Shown: positions 25,265 through 34,812 of the stretch, one piece after another | How positions within the stretch are numbered: the first letter of the stretch is position 1 | Layout: the number at the start of each line of letters is the position of its first letter | Assembly: GCA_964617555.1 (NCBI GenBank) | Contig: CAZTYP010000102.1 | Location: forward strand, 1-64,000 | Direction of reading: 5' to 3' | DNA: 64,000 nucleotides | DNA from: 1-14-2-50-31-20 sp964617555 | GTDB taxonomy: Bacteria > Bacteroidota > Ignavibacteria > Ignavibacteriales > Melioribacteraceae | Notes under the pieces: model-generated | Told to the model about the DNA's origin: nothing | Databases searched by the model: none | Seen by the model: the letters and a program-made list of their open reading frames with translations, nothing else | Translations under genes and position numbers: made by a program

Positions 25265-26488
25265 TTACCAAATATTCAATTCTTCCGGAGTTATCTTTCT
25301 AAAATATTCAACGCTGGTTTTAACTCCGGTTCTTGAATATCCTTTCGATTCAAACAAAACTTCAAAATAATTCGGAATCTTACCATATCTCTTTTTCATC
25401 ATTTCTGTGATCTCGTTTAAACCTTTCTCTTCTAACATATATTGTGTAGCCAGTGAAATTCCCGATTCAAAAAATGAAATAAACATATAAATTGTGTTTT
25501 TATTTGGGCCCGGTATTTTTCTGAACAAACAATAATCTATATGTTCTTGGCCTGGTTCGCCTAATTGTTTAAATATAATAGATGTATCTTTATCATTAAT
25601 TCTGATAAACATATTTTCCGGGTTGGCACTGTAATCAACTAAACTATCCTCCAATAAATAATTTAAAAAATGCATACTTCTGAACGAACCGAGGAAAACA
25701 ATGTCGTTTTCCAACAAGTCGGAAGTTGTTAACTCCATTGAAGATTTTAGATGTAATTTGTCCTTTGCATTAAAAATTTTTACAAGAATGGGAATTATTG
25801 AAATATCTATTTTTGGAAAAAACGGGTAAGGGACAATTCCTATAATATCTTTTTCCGGATGGGTTTCTTTATATTTTTTAAATTCTTCTATCGTATTAAT
25901 ATAATGTTTCCGCACAATTGTTTCCTCCCCGTTTTGCCTTTCTAAAAAAAACAAATCGTTTCCCAATACAATCAACTTAGGGTTATCGGATTCCGTAATA
26001 TTTTTCCAAACGGAATTTTTTAAAATAGAAGGAATGTTTGAATTTGCGGATTTTGAAAAGAAGTAATCGTATTTCAAAATTAAAACAAACAAAACAACAA
26101 TAATTGCAAAAGCAGAGTATAGTAAAAATTTATCTTTTATTTTTACTCTCTTTTGGTTTTTTTGTTTTGCGGAAATAAATTCCAAATCATAGTGTCCCTT
26201 CGGTAAAACAATTTTATATTTATCGTTTTTTCCGTCGTTGCTATAATAGTGGTCCAGTTTTTTTCTAAGGTTACTTATATAAACTCTGATAGAAGAATCT
26301 TCCGAAGGATTAAAATTAGAGTCTTTTTCAAAAACATCTATGGCAATGGTAATTTCTTTAAGTTTAATTCCTTTTAACGAAGCGTCAACAAGATAAGTCA
26401 ATAATTTTTTATAAATACGGGAAGAATTGAAATCTTTTGTTTCAAGAATTTTATTAAGTATTTTATGTTTTCCTTCGTCAGTCAACAT
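25265..26488 (-). CDS. Membrane-anchored winged-helix transcription regulator
   Basis: About 407 residues from ATG 26488; the frame extends to a TTG at 26536, which is less likely. The N-terminal ~105 residues look like an OmpR/CadC-type winged helix: helices around RIYKKLLTYLV and DSSIRVYISNLRKKL, and a wing ending KYKIVLPKGHY. A charged linker leads to one membrane segment (about 121-139) and a C-terminal extracytoplasmic domain of about 265 residues (GNDLFFLER, LENDIVFLGSFRSM, CLFRKIPGPNKN) of unknown function. The layout is that of ToxR/CadC one-component regulators, which sense outside and bind DNA inside. It is convergent with the island, so control of the island is plausible but unproven. 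Confidence 0.75.
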   Translation of the reverse strand: MLTDEGKHKILNKILETKDFNSSRIYKKLLTYLVDASLKGIKLKEITIAIDVFEKDSNFNPSEDSSIRVYISNLRKKLDHYYSNDGKNDKYKIVLPKGHYDLEFISAKQKNQKRVKIKDKFLLYSAFAIIVVLFVLILKYDYFFSKSANSNIPSILKNSVWKNITESDNPKLIVLGNDLFFLERQNGEETIVRKHYINTIEEFKKYKETHPEKDIIGIVPYPFFPKIDISIIPILVKIFNAKDKLHLKSSMELTTSDLLENDIVFLGSFRSMHFLNYLLEDSLVDYSANPENMFIRINDKDTSIIFKQLGEPGQEHIDYCLFRKIPGPNKNTIYMFISFFESGISLATQYMLEEKGLNEITEMMKKRYGKIPNYFEVLFESKGYSRTGVKTSVEYFRKITPEELNIW

Positions 26489-26580
26489 TTTGTATATATT
26501 CCAACTGTTAGGATATTGTTTACTTAAAGTTAACAAAAATAAATAAGATTTACATCGTTCGGTTATTAAGTAACAATATA

Positions 26581-26638
26581 AAAAAGGCGGAAACTTCGAG
26601 TATCCTCCCAGCCACAGGATTAACTCTTTGTTTCCGCC
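26581..26638 (-). terminator. Compound hairpin terminator downstream of the giant surface protein
   Basis: Read on the minus strand: GGCGGAAAC (26638-26630) ... GTTTCCGCC (26594-26586) followed by TTTTT. Inside is a second stem (GAGT/ACTC continuing into ATCCT/AGGAT) closing a GTGGCTGGG loop, about 18 pairs in all. Position 38 nt after the stop of the surface-protein gene and the T-run support an intrinsic terminator. The branched architecture is larger than needed for termination. The loop text recurs in the hairpin at 49787. Confidence 0.75.
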
Positions 26639-26675
26639 AACTTAATTAACAGAAATCTATATCACAAGGATTTAT

Positions 26676-29600
26676 CTATTTGAGTAACATCATTTTCTTT
26701 GTGATATTTACATTTTCTCCCATCAATTTGTAGAAATAAATTCCGGAAGAAAGATTACTTGCGTCGAAGTTGAATGTATATTTACCGGGAGCAAATTCCT
26801 GGTTAACTATTGTTGCAACTTCTTGTCCGAGTACGTTATAAATTCTTAAGGCATATAACCCTGCCTTTGGAATTGAGAATTCAATCTTTGTTGAAGGATT
26901 GAACGGATTAGGATAGTTTTGAGATAACTCAAATTCCGTAGGAATTATTTCGTCATTGTTTTCAACATCCGTTATACCGTCTTTTTTCATAAAGATTGTT
27001 CCGTTGCTTGTACCGGCATATATTGTTTTTGTTTTACTGTCAATTGTAATGGAGCTTACTTCAATTCCGGCCATACCCAAACTTGTCCAACTTCCGGTAA
27101 GAGGAATGGATTGAACGTTATTGGCTTTTGTTGTTTTATTAGCCGTACCTGATTCGGTAACAAATTTATAAACACCACCTGCCCATGTGCTTACATAAAC
27201 ATCGTTATTATAAGCAGCTACGGAATAGATATGTTTATTTGTCAGCCCTTTGTTTATTTTAGTCCAGTTATTCCCGTTATCTATGGAGACATAGGCCCCG
27301 TCGCCCGATGTTCCGCAATAGATATTATTATCGGCATCCGTAGTTAAAGACCATACATACGGATAATCGATAGGTAATTTGGTCCAATTCTCGGAATCTA
27401 ATCTGTAAACACCAAGGTCAAATGTTCCGACAAAGAGAGAGTTATTTGCTACGGTTAAAGTTTGAACGGCAAAGGAAGTCGGCAATCCGTTGTTAACCAT
27501 CTTCCAAGTTGTTCCGTTATCACCCGAGCAGAAAACACCTTTGCCCCATACTGCTGCATAAAGAGTATCGTTAAGCGCAGTTATGGCTCTTACATCACCG
27601 TCTATTTTAATTTTCGACCAATCTGAACCGTTAAATTTGAATAGACCTTTTTCAGTTCCGGCAAAGATGCAATTATCTTTTTCGTATAAGGACCAGATGT
27701 AAGAACTTCGTTCCATATCGCTGTTAATTACTCTGCAAGATGTTCCGTTATTTAAGTAAATATGTCCGCCAACTGTACCGAGCATAAGACCGTTATCAGA
27801 TTGTAACATAGACCAAATCATTTCCGTTATGCCGGTGTTGCCGGTTTCAACCCATTGATTTCCACGGATACCGTTGTTCGGGTCAACATTAACATTTACA
27901 AGCATTTCGGCACAAGAACTGTTGTTTGTTAAGTCTATATCAATTTGATCAAAGTTTTGAATTTCGGCACAATTTGTAATTTGCGGATTTCCGTGTATTG
28001 AACCGTGGAACAAGGAATTATTCATCTGTCCTTGCCCTTCGTAGTATCTGCAAATCATTTGTCCGTTAATAACACCCGATGCAAAATTCACTTTTGCTTT
28101 AGGAGCCAATACCGAACCTTGTATATCAATTCCTCTAATAAAGATGTTCTGTGCATTAGGGAAGTTGTAAATAACATTTCCAATACCCGTACCTCTAACA
28201 ACAAGTCCGCCTGTCCACGACACACTGTTTCTGTTTATATTAACAAGCACTACGGAACCGTTAGGAACATCTATTTCCATATTGTTTGCAGCGGACAAAT
28301 CATTTCCGTCAACACTAAACACATTAAGAACAGGGTCTGTACCCTCTAACATCAAGGTACCCCATTGGAAAGATGTTGTTCCGTTAATCGGTTTTGTTGC
28401 AAGGAATGCGGAAAGAGATTTCAAATCAATATCTGCCTGATTAAAATCGACCGGTACCGGGTCTTCTTTTCTGATGGAACCGTCGCTACAAAGATTTGTT
28501 TGTTGTACGTCAAGATATTTTCCGTAAACAACATTTCCGTTATAAACTTGTCCGGATGTAAAAGTAAGTTTACGACCAACAATTAAAACATCTTCGGTAC
28601 CGCCGGAAGGAGGCAGCTTATCTCCTATGCTGTATCCTCCGAATACTGCGTTTCGGCCTACGGCAACTTTTCCTTCGGTATCGGAACCATGAGGTTGATA
28701 AACATCTTTAATTACGAATAAATTATAAGGTGCGGCAATACCTAAGTCAATAATAGGAGTTCCGCATCCGGCTACAAAATCCACTTTAACAGTAATATCC
28801 AAACTAATGCTTTCTCCGGCATTTAGGTTACCGATATTCCAAATACCCGTTGCGGTATCGTAAGCGGCAGAGGAGGCAGATTGGAATATTACACCGGCAG
28901 GTAAAACATCCGATACAACAATGTTTGTTCCGTTGGTGTTGTTACTGTTATTTGTTACGGTAATTGTATATGTAATTATTTCTTCGTCGTTAGGATTAGC
29001 ATTGCTTACGGTTTTAACAATACTCAAGTCAAAATCGTTAACAGGTTTACAATAAATTCCCGCATCCCAACTTAAATCATTTTCTCCGGCGGTTAAATTT
29101 GTTAGAGCGGTTTTCCCGGTTGTTTCGTCAGCATCTGAATCTATTTCGGAATCGTTCCCTTCGTTTTGAGAAGTAAATTGATATCCAGCGGGAAGAACAA
29201 ATTCCACATAATAATTACCCGGTTGTAAATTTTCAAAAAGGTAATAGCCGTCAACATCGGTTTGTGTTGTTGCCAGCAAAGCATTAGAAGAGTTATAAAG
29301 CTTTACGGTTACGTTTTTAACGCCGTCTTCGCCTAAATCTTGCAAACCGTTTTTGTTATCATCGTACCAAACTCTGTTTCCCAAAGATGCTTTCGGGTTA
29401 CAATGAATTTCAACGGTCCAATTATCGTCATCGCGAACATTTTCAATATAAGTGCCGTCCGGCATTAACGGATGACCGATTGCCCATGCACTGTTTACCA
29501 AATTATATCCGCATGAATCGTTTGAAGAGACAAACGACTTTTGAAATTCCCAAACGGCTCCGGGTTGAACAACACTATGAGCAATTTGATGATTTCCTGA

Positions 29601-31058
29601 AGGATTAATCATTGGATCGTAAACCGATACACCACCGTGAAGAACTATATCTCCGCAATTGGTTATTTTAAAGTTATAGTTAATAACATCACCGGCAATA
29701 ACCGATTGAGGCCCTGTTTTTTCCAAAATCATGCATGTATGAAAAAAACCGAAATCGATTGAAAAATCGTTACTATCATTAAGAGTTACGACAACACTGT
29801 GGGTGATTCCTCCGTCGCTGTCAACCTCATCATCATTCCCACTGTTTTGATAAGTAGCATACCATTTTTCATTAATGGAATTTTCAAAAACACCACCGGT
29901 ATTAAAATTTGAACCGGCAATTGCAACGGTATAGGTTCCGTTTCCTAATTGAGTAAATTGATAGTAACCGTTTGTATCTGTTACCGTGGAACCAAGTAAA
30001 TTGTTATTGCTGTCGTAAAGGGTTACAACAACGTTGGCAATACCTGGTTCACCGCTATCTTGAATACCGTTTACGTTTTTATCGTGCCAAACAAAATCAC
30101 CAAGTGTAATATTTTTCGGTTTCCACATTACATTTGCTTGTGCCGTACTTGTGGCTGTTGTGGGAGTTGCCAAAACTAATTTTTGTCTGTCGTTTGGATT
30201 GGCAACATGATTAAAAACCGTTCCGTGTTGAATTGTTGCGTGTGCTGTTGCCGTAATAGTTGAAAAATTTGCACCGTTTTGAGTTATGCCGAATGTTGCT
30301 TGTCCGTTTACGTCTGTTGTAACCTGCGTTACGGTTAAAACTCCACTGGTTGCGGATAAATTAATTACCAAATTGGCATAAGGATTTCCATCGGTATCCA
30401 ATGCCGAAATTACAAAATTGGCAGTTTCACCTTCATTAATCTCCTGTGAATCCGGTGTAATGGTAAAATAATCGGGATAGGTAACATTTCCGGCATTAGC
30501 TGTAACATCATCAATAATTTGAATCACTCTGTTTTTTATGGAGATATCGCCTATTGTAGAAGCATCTAACCCGTCGGCATAATGCCAAATTGCAGCTTGA
30601 ACGGCAGAAGCTTCTTTTTTGTTTGTTGATAAAGCTCCTGCATAAGGGAAAGAAACATAAGGATAATAATTATTAAGGATGTAAGTAATTTCGTTAGGGG
30701 TTGAGCCGTTATCCGTATAGGGATTACTATTCCCTGTTGCAAGATGATGGTTGATATCAATACAATAAAAATTAGTATTTGTGCCATCCAAAGTCCCTTT
30801 TATTGTTCCGGCCCAATAATTAACCGTATTGCCTGTATAAGGGTGTACAAAGCCGCCTATTTGTTGTCCGACATTTGCGCCGGATAAAATAGCCGTGCTT
30901 GCTCCTTGTGTTTCGTTTTGATTTCCATTTTGGATATCAAAAGTAAATTTTCCGATGTTTTTCTTATCGTTTTGGATATTTGAAGCAAAAACTTGCCCCA
31001 TAAAAAAGATGGATAGAAAAACAATTGTAGTAAATTTGTAAAACAACTGTCTCTTCAT
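26676..31058 (-). CDS. Thioester-domain, SdrD-B-repeat surface protein with T9SS sorting domain
   Basis: 1,460 residues. Signal peptide 1-25. Residues about 60-190 resemble a Gram-positive thioester (TQXA/TED) domain: YCID with C99 and VQAAIW with Q154, the pair that would form an internal Cys-Gln thioester. A bacterial Ig-like domain follows about 200-310. Two SdrD-B-like domains (about 317-440, LGDFVWHDKNVNGIQDSGE; about 556-665, GNRVWYDDNKNGLQDLGE) are separated by a DUF11-like module, with another DUF11 at about 675-775. A choice-of-anchor-A-like region (LGIAAPYNLFVIKDVYQ, GKVAVGRN) spans about 780-1040, then beta-propeller repeats (YAAVWGKGVFCSGDNGTTWKMV) to about 1370 and a T9SS sorting domain (NYPNPFNPST). 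Predicted covalent adhesin or matrix protein. The gene stands alone with its own terminator. Confidence 0.85.
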   Translation of the reverse strand: MKRQLFYKFTTIVFLSIFFMGQVFASNIQNDKKNIGKFTFDIQNGNQNETQGASTAILSGANVGQQIGGFVHPYTGNTVNYWAGTIKGTLDGTNTNFYCIDINHHLATGNSNPYTDNGSTPNEITYILNNYYPYVSFPYAGALSTNKKEASAVQAAIWHYADGLDASTIGDISIKNRVIQIIDDVTANAGNVTYPDYFTITPDSQEINEGETANFVISALDTDGNPYANLVINLSATSGVLTVTQVTTDVNGQATFGITQNGANFSTITATAHATIQHGTVFNHVANPNDRQKLVLATPTTATSTAQANVMWKPKNITLGDFVWHDKNVNGIQDSGEPGIANVVVTLYDSNNNLLGSTVTDTNGYYQFTQLGNGTYTVAIAGSNFNTGGVFENSINEKWYATYQNSGNDDEVDSDGGITHSVVVTLNDSNDFSIDFGFFHTCMILEKTGPQSVIAGDVINYNFKITNCGDIVLHGGVSVYDPMINPSGNHQIAHSVVQPGAVWEFQKSFVSSNDSCGYNLVNSAWAIGHPLMPDGTYIENVRDDDNWTVEIHCNPKASLGNRVWYDDNKNGLQDLGEDGVKNVTVKLYNSSNALLATTQTDVDGYYLFENLQPGNYYVEFVLPAGYQFTSQNEGNDSEIDSDADETTGKTALTNLTAGENDLSWDAGIYCKPVNDFDLSIVKTVSNANPNDEEIITYTITVTNNSNNTNGTNIVVSDVLPAGVIFQSASSAAYDTATGIWNIGNLNAGESISLDITVKVDFVAGCGTPIIDLGIAAPYNLFVIKDVYQPHGSDTEGKVAVGRNAVFGGYSIGDKLPPSGGTEDVLIVGRKLTFTSGQVYNGNVVYGKYLDVQQTNLCSDGSIRKEDPVPVDFNQADIDLKSLSAFLATKPINGTTSFQWGTLMLEGTDPVLNVFSVDGNDLSAANNMEIDVPNGSVVLVNINRNSVSWTGGLVVRGTGIGNVIYNFPNAQNIFIRGIDIQGSVLAPKAKVNFASGVINGQMICRYYEGQGQMNNSLFHGSIHGNPQITNCAEIQNFDQIDIDLTNNSSCAEMLVNVNVDPNNGIRGNQWVETGNTGITEMIWSMLQSDNGLMLGTVGGHIYLNNGTSCRVINSDMERSSYIWSLYEKDNCIFAGTEKGLFKFNGSDWSKIKIDGDVRAITALNDTLYAAVWGKGVFCSGDNGTTWKMVNNGLPTSFAVQTLTVANNSLFVGTFDLGVYRLDSENWTKLPIDYPYVWSLTTDADNNIYCGTSGDGAYVSIDNGNNWTKINKGLTNKHIYSVAAYNNDVYVSTWAGGVYKFVTESGTANKTTKANNVQSIPLTGSWTSLGMAGIEVSSITIDSKTKTIYAGTSNGTIFMKKDGITDVENNDEIIPTEFELSQNYPNPFNPSTKIEFSIPKAGLYALRIYNVLGQEVATIVNQEFAPGKYTFNFDASNLSSGIYFYKLMGENVNITKKMMLLK

Positions 31059-31383
31059 TTAACTTATCCTTTTGATTTTATTAGAAAAATAATTACTTAA
31101 CGCAGAATTTATGCAAAATATGTGCCATAATTAATGTTTTGAATTTACACTTTTAAGATAATTTCTCTTTTTTTTGTTTGTACCATTTTGATACCAACAC
31201 AAATATTTGTTTATTAATGCAACAATTGATTTGACCTTAAAATATTCGAGTTGCAATAGAATAAAATGAAAGAAGAATTATAAAATTATTATTTATTTCT
31301 ATTGTATCGGAAAGATATTTGCTTTTTAATGCTCGTTGCATATTATTATATTTATAACATAAAATTTAAAATAATAGGTAGAT
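31059..31383. promoter_or_regulatory. Divergent intergenic region (325 nt)
   Basis: Very AT-rich spacer between the surface-protein gene (minus) and the SpoIID-like gene (plus). I see no ORF with gene-like features. It contains a perfect 12-bp palindrome ACAAATATTTGT at 31199-31210, a possible operator, preceded by two TACCA direct repeats. No exact TAnnTTTG box with a TTG 19 nt upstream is visible on either strand. Confidence 0.4.
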
Positions 31384-32727
31384 ATGACGGAACCGAATGT
31401 AAGTGTTGCAATTCTTTCCAATAACGAAATTTTATTTGAGTTATACGGCGATTTCAAATGCTCTTGCAACCAAAAAATTTGCAGTGGAAAATATAAGGCA
31501 AAATATGAAAACGGCACTATTTTTTTAACAAATAGTAAAGAAACTTTTACAATTGAGAATAATACCGAATTTACTTCCCTTAATCCGGATTTCGATACTT
31601 TTTTATTGAAGGGGGTTTTAATCGGAAAAGATTTTCATTGGGAAAAGAAAGAAAATCAACGTTTTCAGGGGTCGTTAAAATTTTTAATTGAAAACGAAAC
31701 ATTAACTGCGGTAAATATAATTCCCGTAGAAAAATATTTAACGAGCGTAATTTCTTCAGAGATGAATGCTTCGAGTTCTCACGAATTATTAAAAGCCCAT
31801 TCAATAATTTCCCGCAGTTGGCTTTTAGCTCAAATGGACAAGAATAAAATTATCGGTCAAAAAGAGGATGTATATACTTCGCAGATACAAAATGAAGATG
31901 AATTAATTAAATGGTATGATAAAGAAGACCATGTACTTTATGATGTTTGTGCCGATGACCATTGCCAGCGATATCAGGGAATAACTAAACTTGTTGCGCA
32001 TAATGCCCAAGCCGCCGTTAAGGCTACACGTGGAATGGTATTAAAGTATGATGATAAAATTTGTGATACAAGGTTTTCAAAATCGTGCGGAGGTGTTTCG
32101 GAATCTTTTGAAAATGTTTGGGAACCGGTTATACATCCGTATTTGCAGAAAATTGTTGATTATAAATATGCTCCGGAAGAATTTGACCTCGATTTGCGAA
32201 AAGAATCAGCTGCAGATAAATGGATAAGGAGTAATCCTCCCGCATATTGTAATACAACCGATGAAAAAATTCTTCAACAAGTTCTTGTAGATTACGACCA
32301 ATCCACAACGGATTTTTACAGATGGAAAGTTGAATATTCTCAGAAAGAAATTACCGACATAATAAGAAAAAAATCGGGAATCGATTTTGGCGATATTTTG
32401 GATTTGGTTCCCGTGGAACGCGGTTATTCGGGACGGTTATTTAAACTTAAAATTATAGGGAGCAAAAAAACGTTAATAATCGGTAAAGAACTTGAGATAC
32501 GAAAGATATTATCAACAAGTCATTTATACAGTTCGGCTTTTGTTGTAGATAAAGAAACTTTTGTTAACGGAGTTCCGCAAAAGTTTATTCTTACCGGTGC
32601 CGGTTGGGGGCATGGTGTTGGGCTTTGTCAAATCGGTGCCGCAGTAATGGGCGAACTCGGTTTTTCGTTCGATGTAATTTTGCTCCATTATTTTAAAGAT
32701 GCTGTTATTAAAAGAATTTACGAGTAA
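31384..32727 (+). CDS. SpoIID/LytB-domain protein
   Basis: 447 residues with a SpoIID-type domain: VSVAILSNNEILFEL at the N-terminus, VEKYLTSVISSEMNASS, KAHSIISRSWLLAQ, TRGMVLKYDD, FSKSCGGVSESFENVW and the C-terminal GAGWGHGVGLCQIGAAVMGE. SpoIID proteins are peptidoglycan lytic transglycosylases acting on denuded glycan strands; Gram-negative relatives are cell-wall remodelling enzymes or regulators. I see no signal peptide: the domain begins at residue 6, unlike exported family members. Either export is non-classical, the true start is upstream, or it acts elsewhere. It is 11 nt upstream of the BatA-like gene, so a shared operon is likely. Confidence 0.85.
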   Translation: MTEPNVSVAILSNNEILFELYGDFKCSCNQKICSGKYKAKYENGTIFLTNSKETFTIENNTEFTSLNPDFDTFLLKGVLIGKDFHWEKKENQRFQGSLKFLIENETLTAVNIIPVEKYLTSVISSEMNASSSHELLKAHSIISRSWLLAQMDKNKIIGQKEDVYTSQIQNEDELIKWYDKEDHVLYDVCADDHCQRYQGITKLVAHNAQAAVKATRGMVLKYDDKICDTRFSKSCGGVSESFENVWEPVIHPYLQKIVDYKYAPEEFDLDLRKESAADKWIRSNPPAYCNTTDEKILQQVLVDYDQSTTDFYRWKVEYSQKEITDIIRKKSGIDFGDILDLVPVERGYSGRLFKLKIIGSKKTLIIGKELEIRKILSTSHLYSSAFVVDKETFVNGVPQKFILTGAGWGHGVGLCQIGAAVMGELGFSFDVILLHYFKDAVIKRIYE

Positions 32728-32738
32728 GAAAGGATAGA

Positions 32739-34799
32739 ATGGTTTTTCTAAATCCTACAATTTTATTGGGGTTGTTGGCGGCATCAATTCCCGTTATTTT
32801 GCATTTCTTAAATTTGCGGAAAATTAAAAAAGTTGAATTCAGCACCTTATCTTTTTTAAAAGAATTACAAAAATCCAAAATCAAAAAAATTAAAATTAAA
32901 CAATGGATTTTATTATTGTTACGGGTTTTAATTATCTCTTTTCTTGTATCGGCTTTTGCTCGCCCAACATTAAAATCCGCAAATATTATGGGGCTTGGCG
33001 GCAAAGCAAAAACAACAGCTGTAATTATTTTGGATAATACATTCAGTATGTCGGCAGTTGATGAAAACGGCTCGCTTTTTAGTCGGGCAAAAGAGTTGGC
33101 AAAAAAGATTATAACTTTTTTCGGAACCGGAGATGAGGTGCATCTTATAATTACAAGTAACATAAAGGATTTTTCTCAACCCTCTTTCAGAAGTATTGAT
33201 AATGTTGAAATTTCATCTGTTACTTTGCCCTTAAATAAATCCCTTGGTCTTGCGTCGGAAATATTAAACAATACAAAAAATTTTAATAAAGAATTATATG
33301 TTCTTTCCGATTTTCAAAAGAGCGGATTTGTTGTAAAAGATTCTGTTTGGAATAATTTACGCTTTGATGATATTCATCTTTATTTTGCAAAATTCAACAA
33401 GAGTAATATTAAAAACTTATCTGTTACAAATCTTAAAATTAACAACCAAATTTTTGAAATAAACAAAGAGATTGCTCTTACTTCCGAAATAAGTAATTAT
33501 TCTACTGAAAATGTTGCGAATCAAGTTGTTTCGTTAAGTTTTAACGGTAAACGAGTTGCGCAAAAAAACATTTCGGTAAATACCGGGAATTCACAAAAAA
33601 TTAAATTTAATGCTACAATTAAAAAAAGCGGTATAATAGAAATTGTTTCCGAGCTGGAAGAAGATGCCGTATTATACGACAATAAATTTTATAACTTTAT
33701 TATTGTTCCCGATAAAATAAAAATACTTCTTTCCTCAAATGTTATAAGCGATTTTTCGTTTGTTAAAGCGGCTCTTGTTTCCAACAAACATGCGGGGTTT
33801 ATTGTCTCGGTTTTGCAAAACGATAAGTTAAAGAATATCAATCTTGTCGATTACGATGTAATAATTCTTAACGGAACAACAGATAGCCGAACAACCGAAG
33901 CAATTAAAAAATATCTGTATCAAGGAGGAGGAGTTATTCTTTTCCCTCCCGATAATTTCAAAGCGGAAAATTTTAATCCGCTTCTTAAAAAATTAAATAT
34001 TCCTCAAGCACACGGATTTATTCAAAACAATCCGAGTGAGCCAACAAATTATTTTGATAAAATCGATTTTTTACATCCGATTTTTAATTCTGTTTTTAGT
34101 AAAAAGGACAGGGATGTTGATTCTCCAGAATTTTATAAATATCTCAAATTGGTTCAACATGGTAACGGCAAAGCTATTATTACGTTACAAGATAATTCCA
34201 TGTTTTTTAGTGAATTTAACAGAGGCAAAGGGAAGCTGTTGCTGTTTAATACCGCACCAAGTGTTGAATGGAGTAATTTACCGCTTAAAAATATTTTTGC
34301 TCCGTTAATTAATCGTTCTGTTATTTATCTTGCTTCCAATTTTATCCAGAACGAATCGTTAACTGCGGGTGAAAAACTGTGGATAGATATTTCCAAACGA
34401 AAAACAAGCAGAATAAAAATTATACTTCCGAACGGCAGCGAAGAGTTTATTAATATTACGAATAACAAACAAAATCATTTAACCTATAAAAAAACAAATC
34501 TTACCGGAATTTACAAATTTTATTCCGAGGATGTTTTGCTTGATATTAAGGCGGTAAATTATAACCATGCGGAATCCTATTTAAAAATGTATTCCGATGA
34601 TGAAATAAGAAAGATTTTTATCAAGAAAAAAATCAAACCCATTAAAATTTCTCCTAACGAGAATTTAAAGAAAAAAATTTCAGTTGCCCGTTACGGTTCG
34701 GAGTTGTGGAACATCTTTTTAATAATTGCTTTGTTGCTGGCTTTTATTGAAATGTTTGTTGCCAAAAGCAGCAAAAAAGATTTGGCGGAATTAATTTAA
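32739..34799 (+). CDS. BatA-like membrane protein with von Willebrand A domain
   Basis: 686 residues. The N-terminal aerotolerance-type module has two membrane segments (about 5-24 and 56-75; FLNPTILLGLLAASIPVILHF is characteristic). It is followed by a vWA domain whose metal site reads D99-N-T-F-S103, a DxTxS variant of DxSxS. The middle contains a GATase-like segment (LVDYDVIILNGTTDSRTTEAIKKY), and one membrane helix ends the protein (about 650-668). Such Bat proteins lie in MoxR/Bat systems linked to envelope stress, but no moxR or other bat gene is adjacent here. GAAAGGA precedes the ATG. It is followed by hflX after 13 nt. Confidence 0.82.
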   Translation: MVFLNPTILLGLLAASIPVILHFLNLRKIKKVEFSTLSFLKELQKSKIKKIKIKQWILLLLRVLIISFLVSAFARPTLKSANIMGLGGKAKTTAVIILDNTFSMSAVDENGSLFSRAKELAKKIITFFGTGDEVHLIITSNIKDFSQPSFRSIDNVEISSVTLPLNKSLGLASEILNNTKNFNKELYVLSDFQKSGFVVKDSVWNNLRFDDIHLYFAKFNKSNIKNLSVTNLKINNQIFEINKEIALTSEISNYSTENVANQVVSLSFNGKRVAQKNISVNTGNSQKIKFNATIKKSGIIEIVSELEEDAVLYDNKFYNFIIVPDKIKILLSSNVISDFSFVKAALVSNKHAGFIVSVLQNDKLKNINLVDYDVIILNGTTDSRTTEAIKKYLYQGGGVILFPPDNFKAENFNPLLKKLNIPQAHGFIQNNPSEPTNYFDKIDFLHPIFNSVFSKKDRDVDSPEFYKYLKLVQHGNGKAIITLQDNSMFFSEFNRGKGKLLLFNTAPSVEWSNLPLKNIFAPLINRSVIYLASNFIQNESLTAGEKLWIDISKRKTSRIKIILPNGSEEFINITNNKQNHLTYKKTNLTGIYKFYSEDVLLDIKAVNYNHAESYLKMYSDDEIRKIFIKKKIKPIKISPNENLKKKISVARYGSELWNIFLIIALLLAFIEMFVAKSSKKDLAELI

Positions 34800-34812
34800 T
34801 GATAACAGAACA

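Noticed and set aside
26581..26638. Riboswitch in the leader of the regulator gene
   Set aside because: No known aptamer consensus is recognisable, and the T-run position after the outer stem fits termination of the upstream gene.
32708..33179. Minus-strand 151-codon ORF over the BatA-like gene start
   Set aside because: It covers the conserved BatA N-terminus and vWA site on the other strand, so it is a shadow frame.
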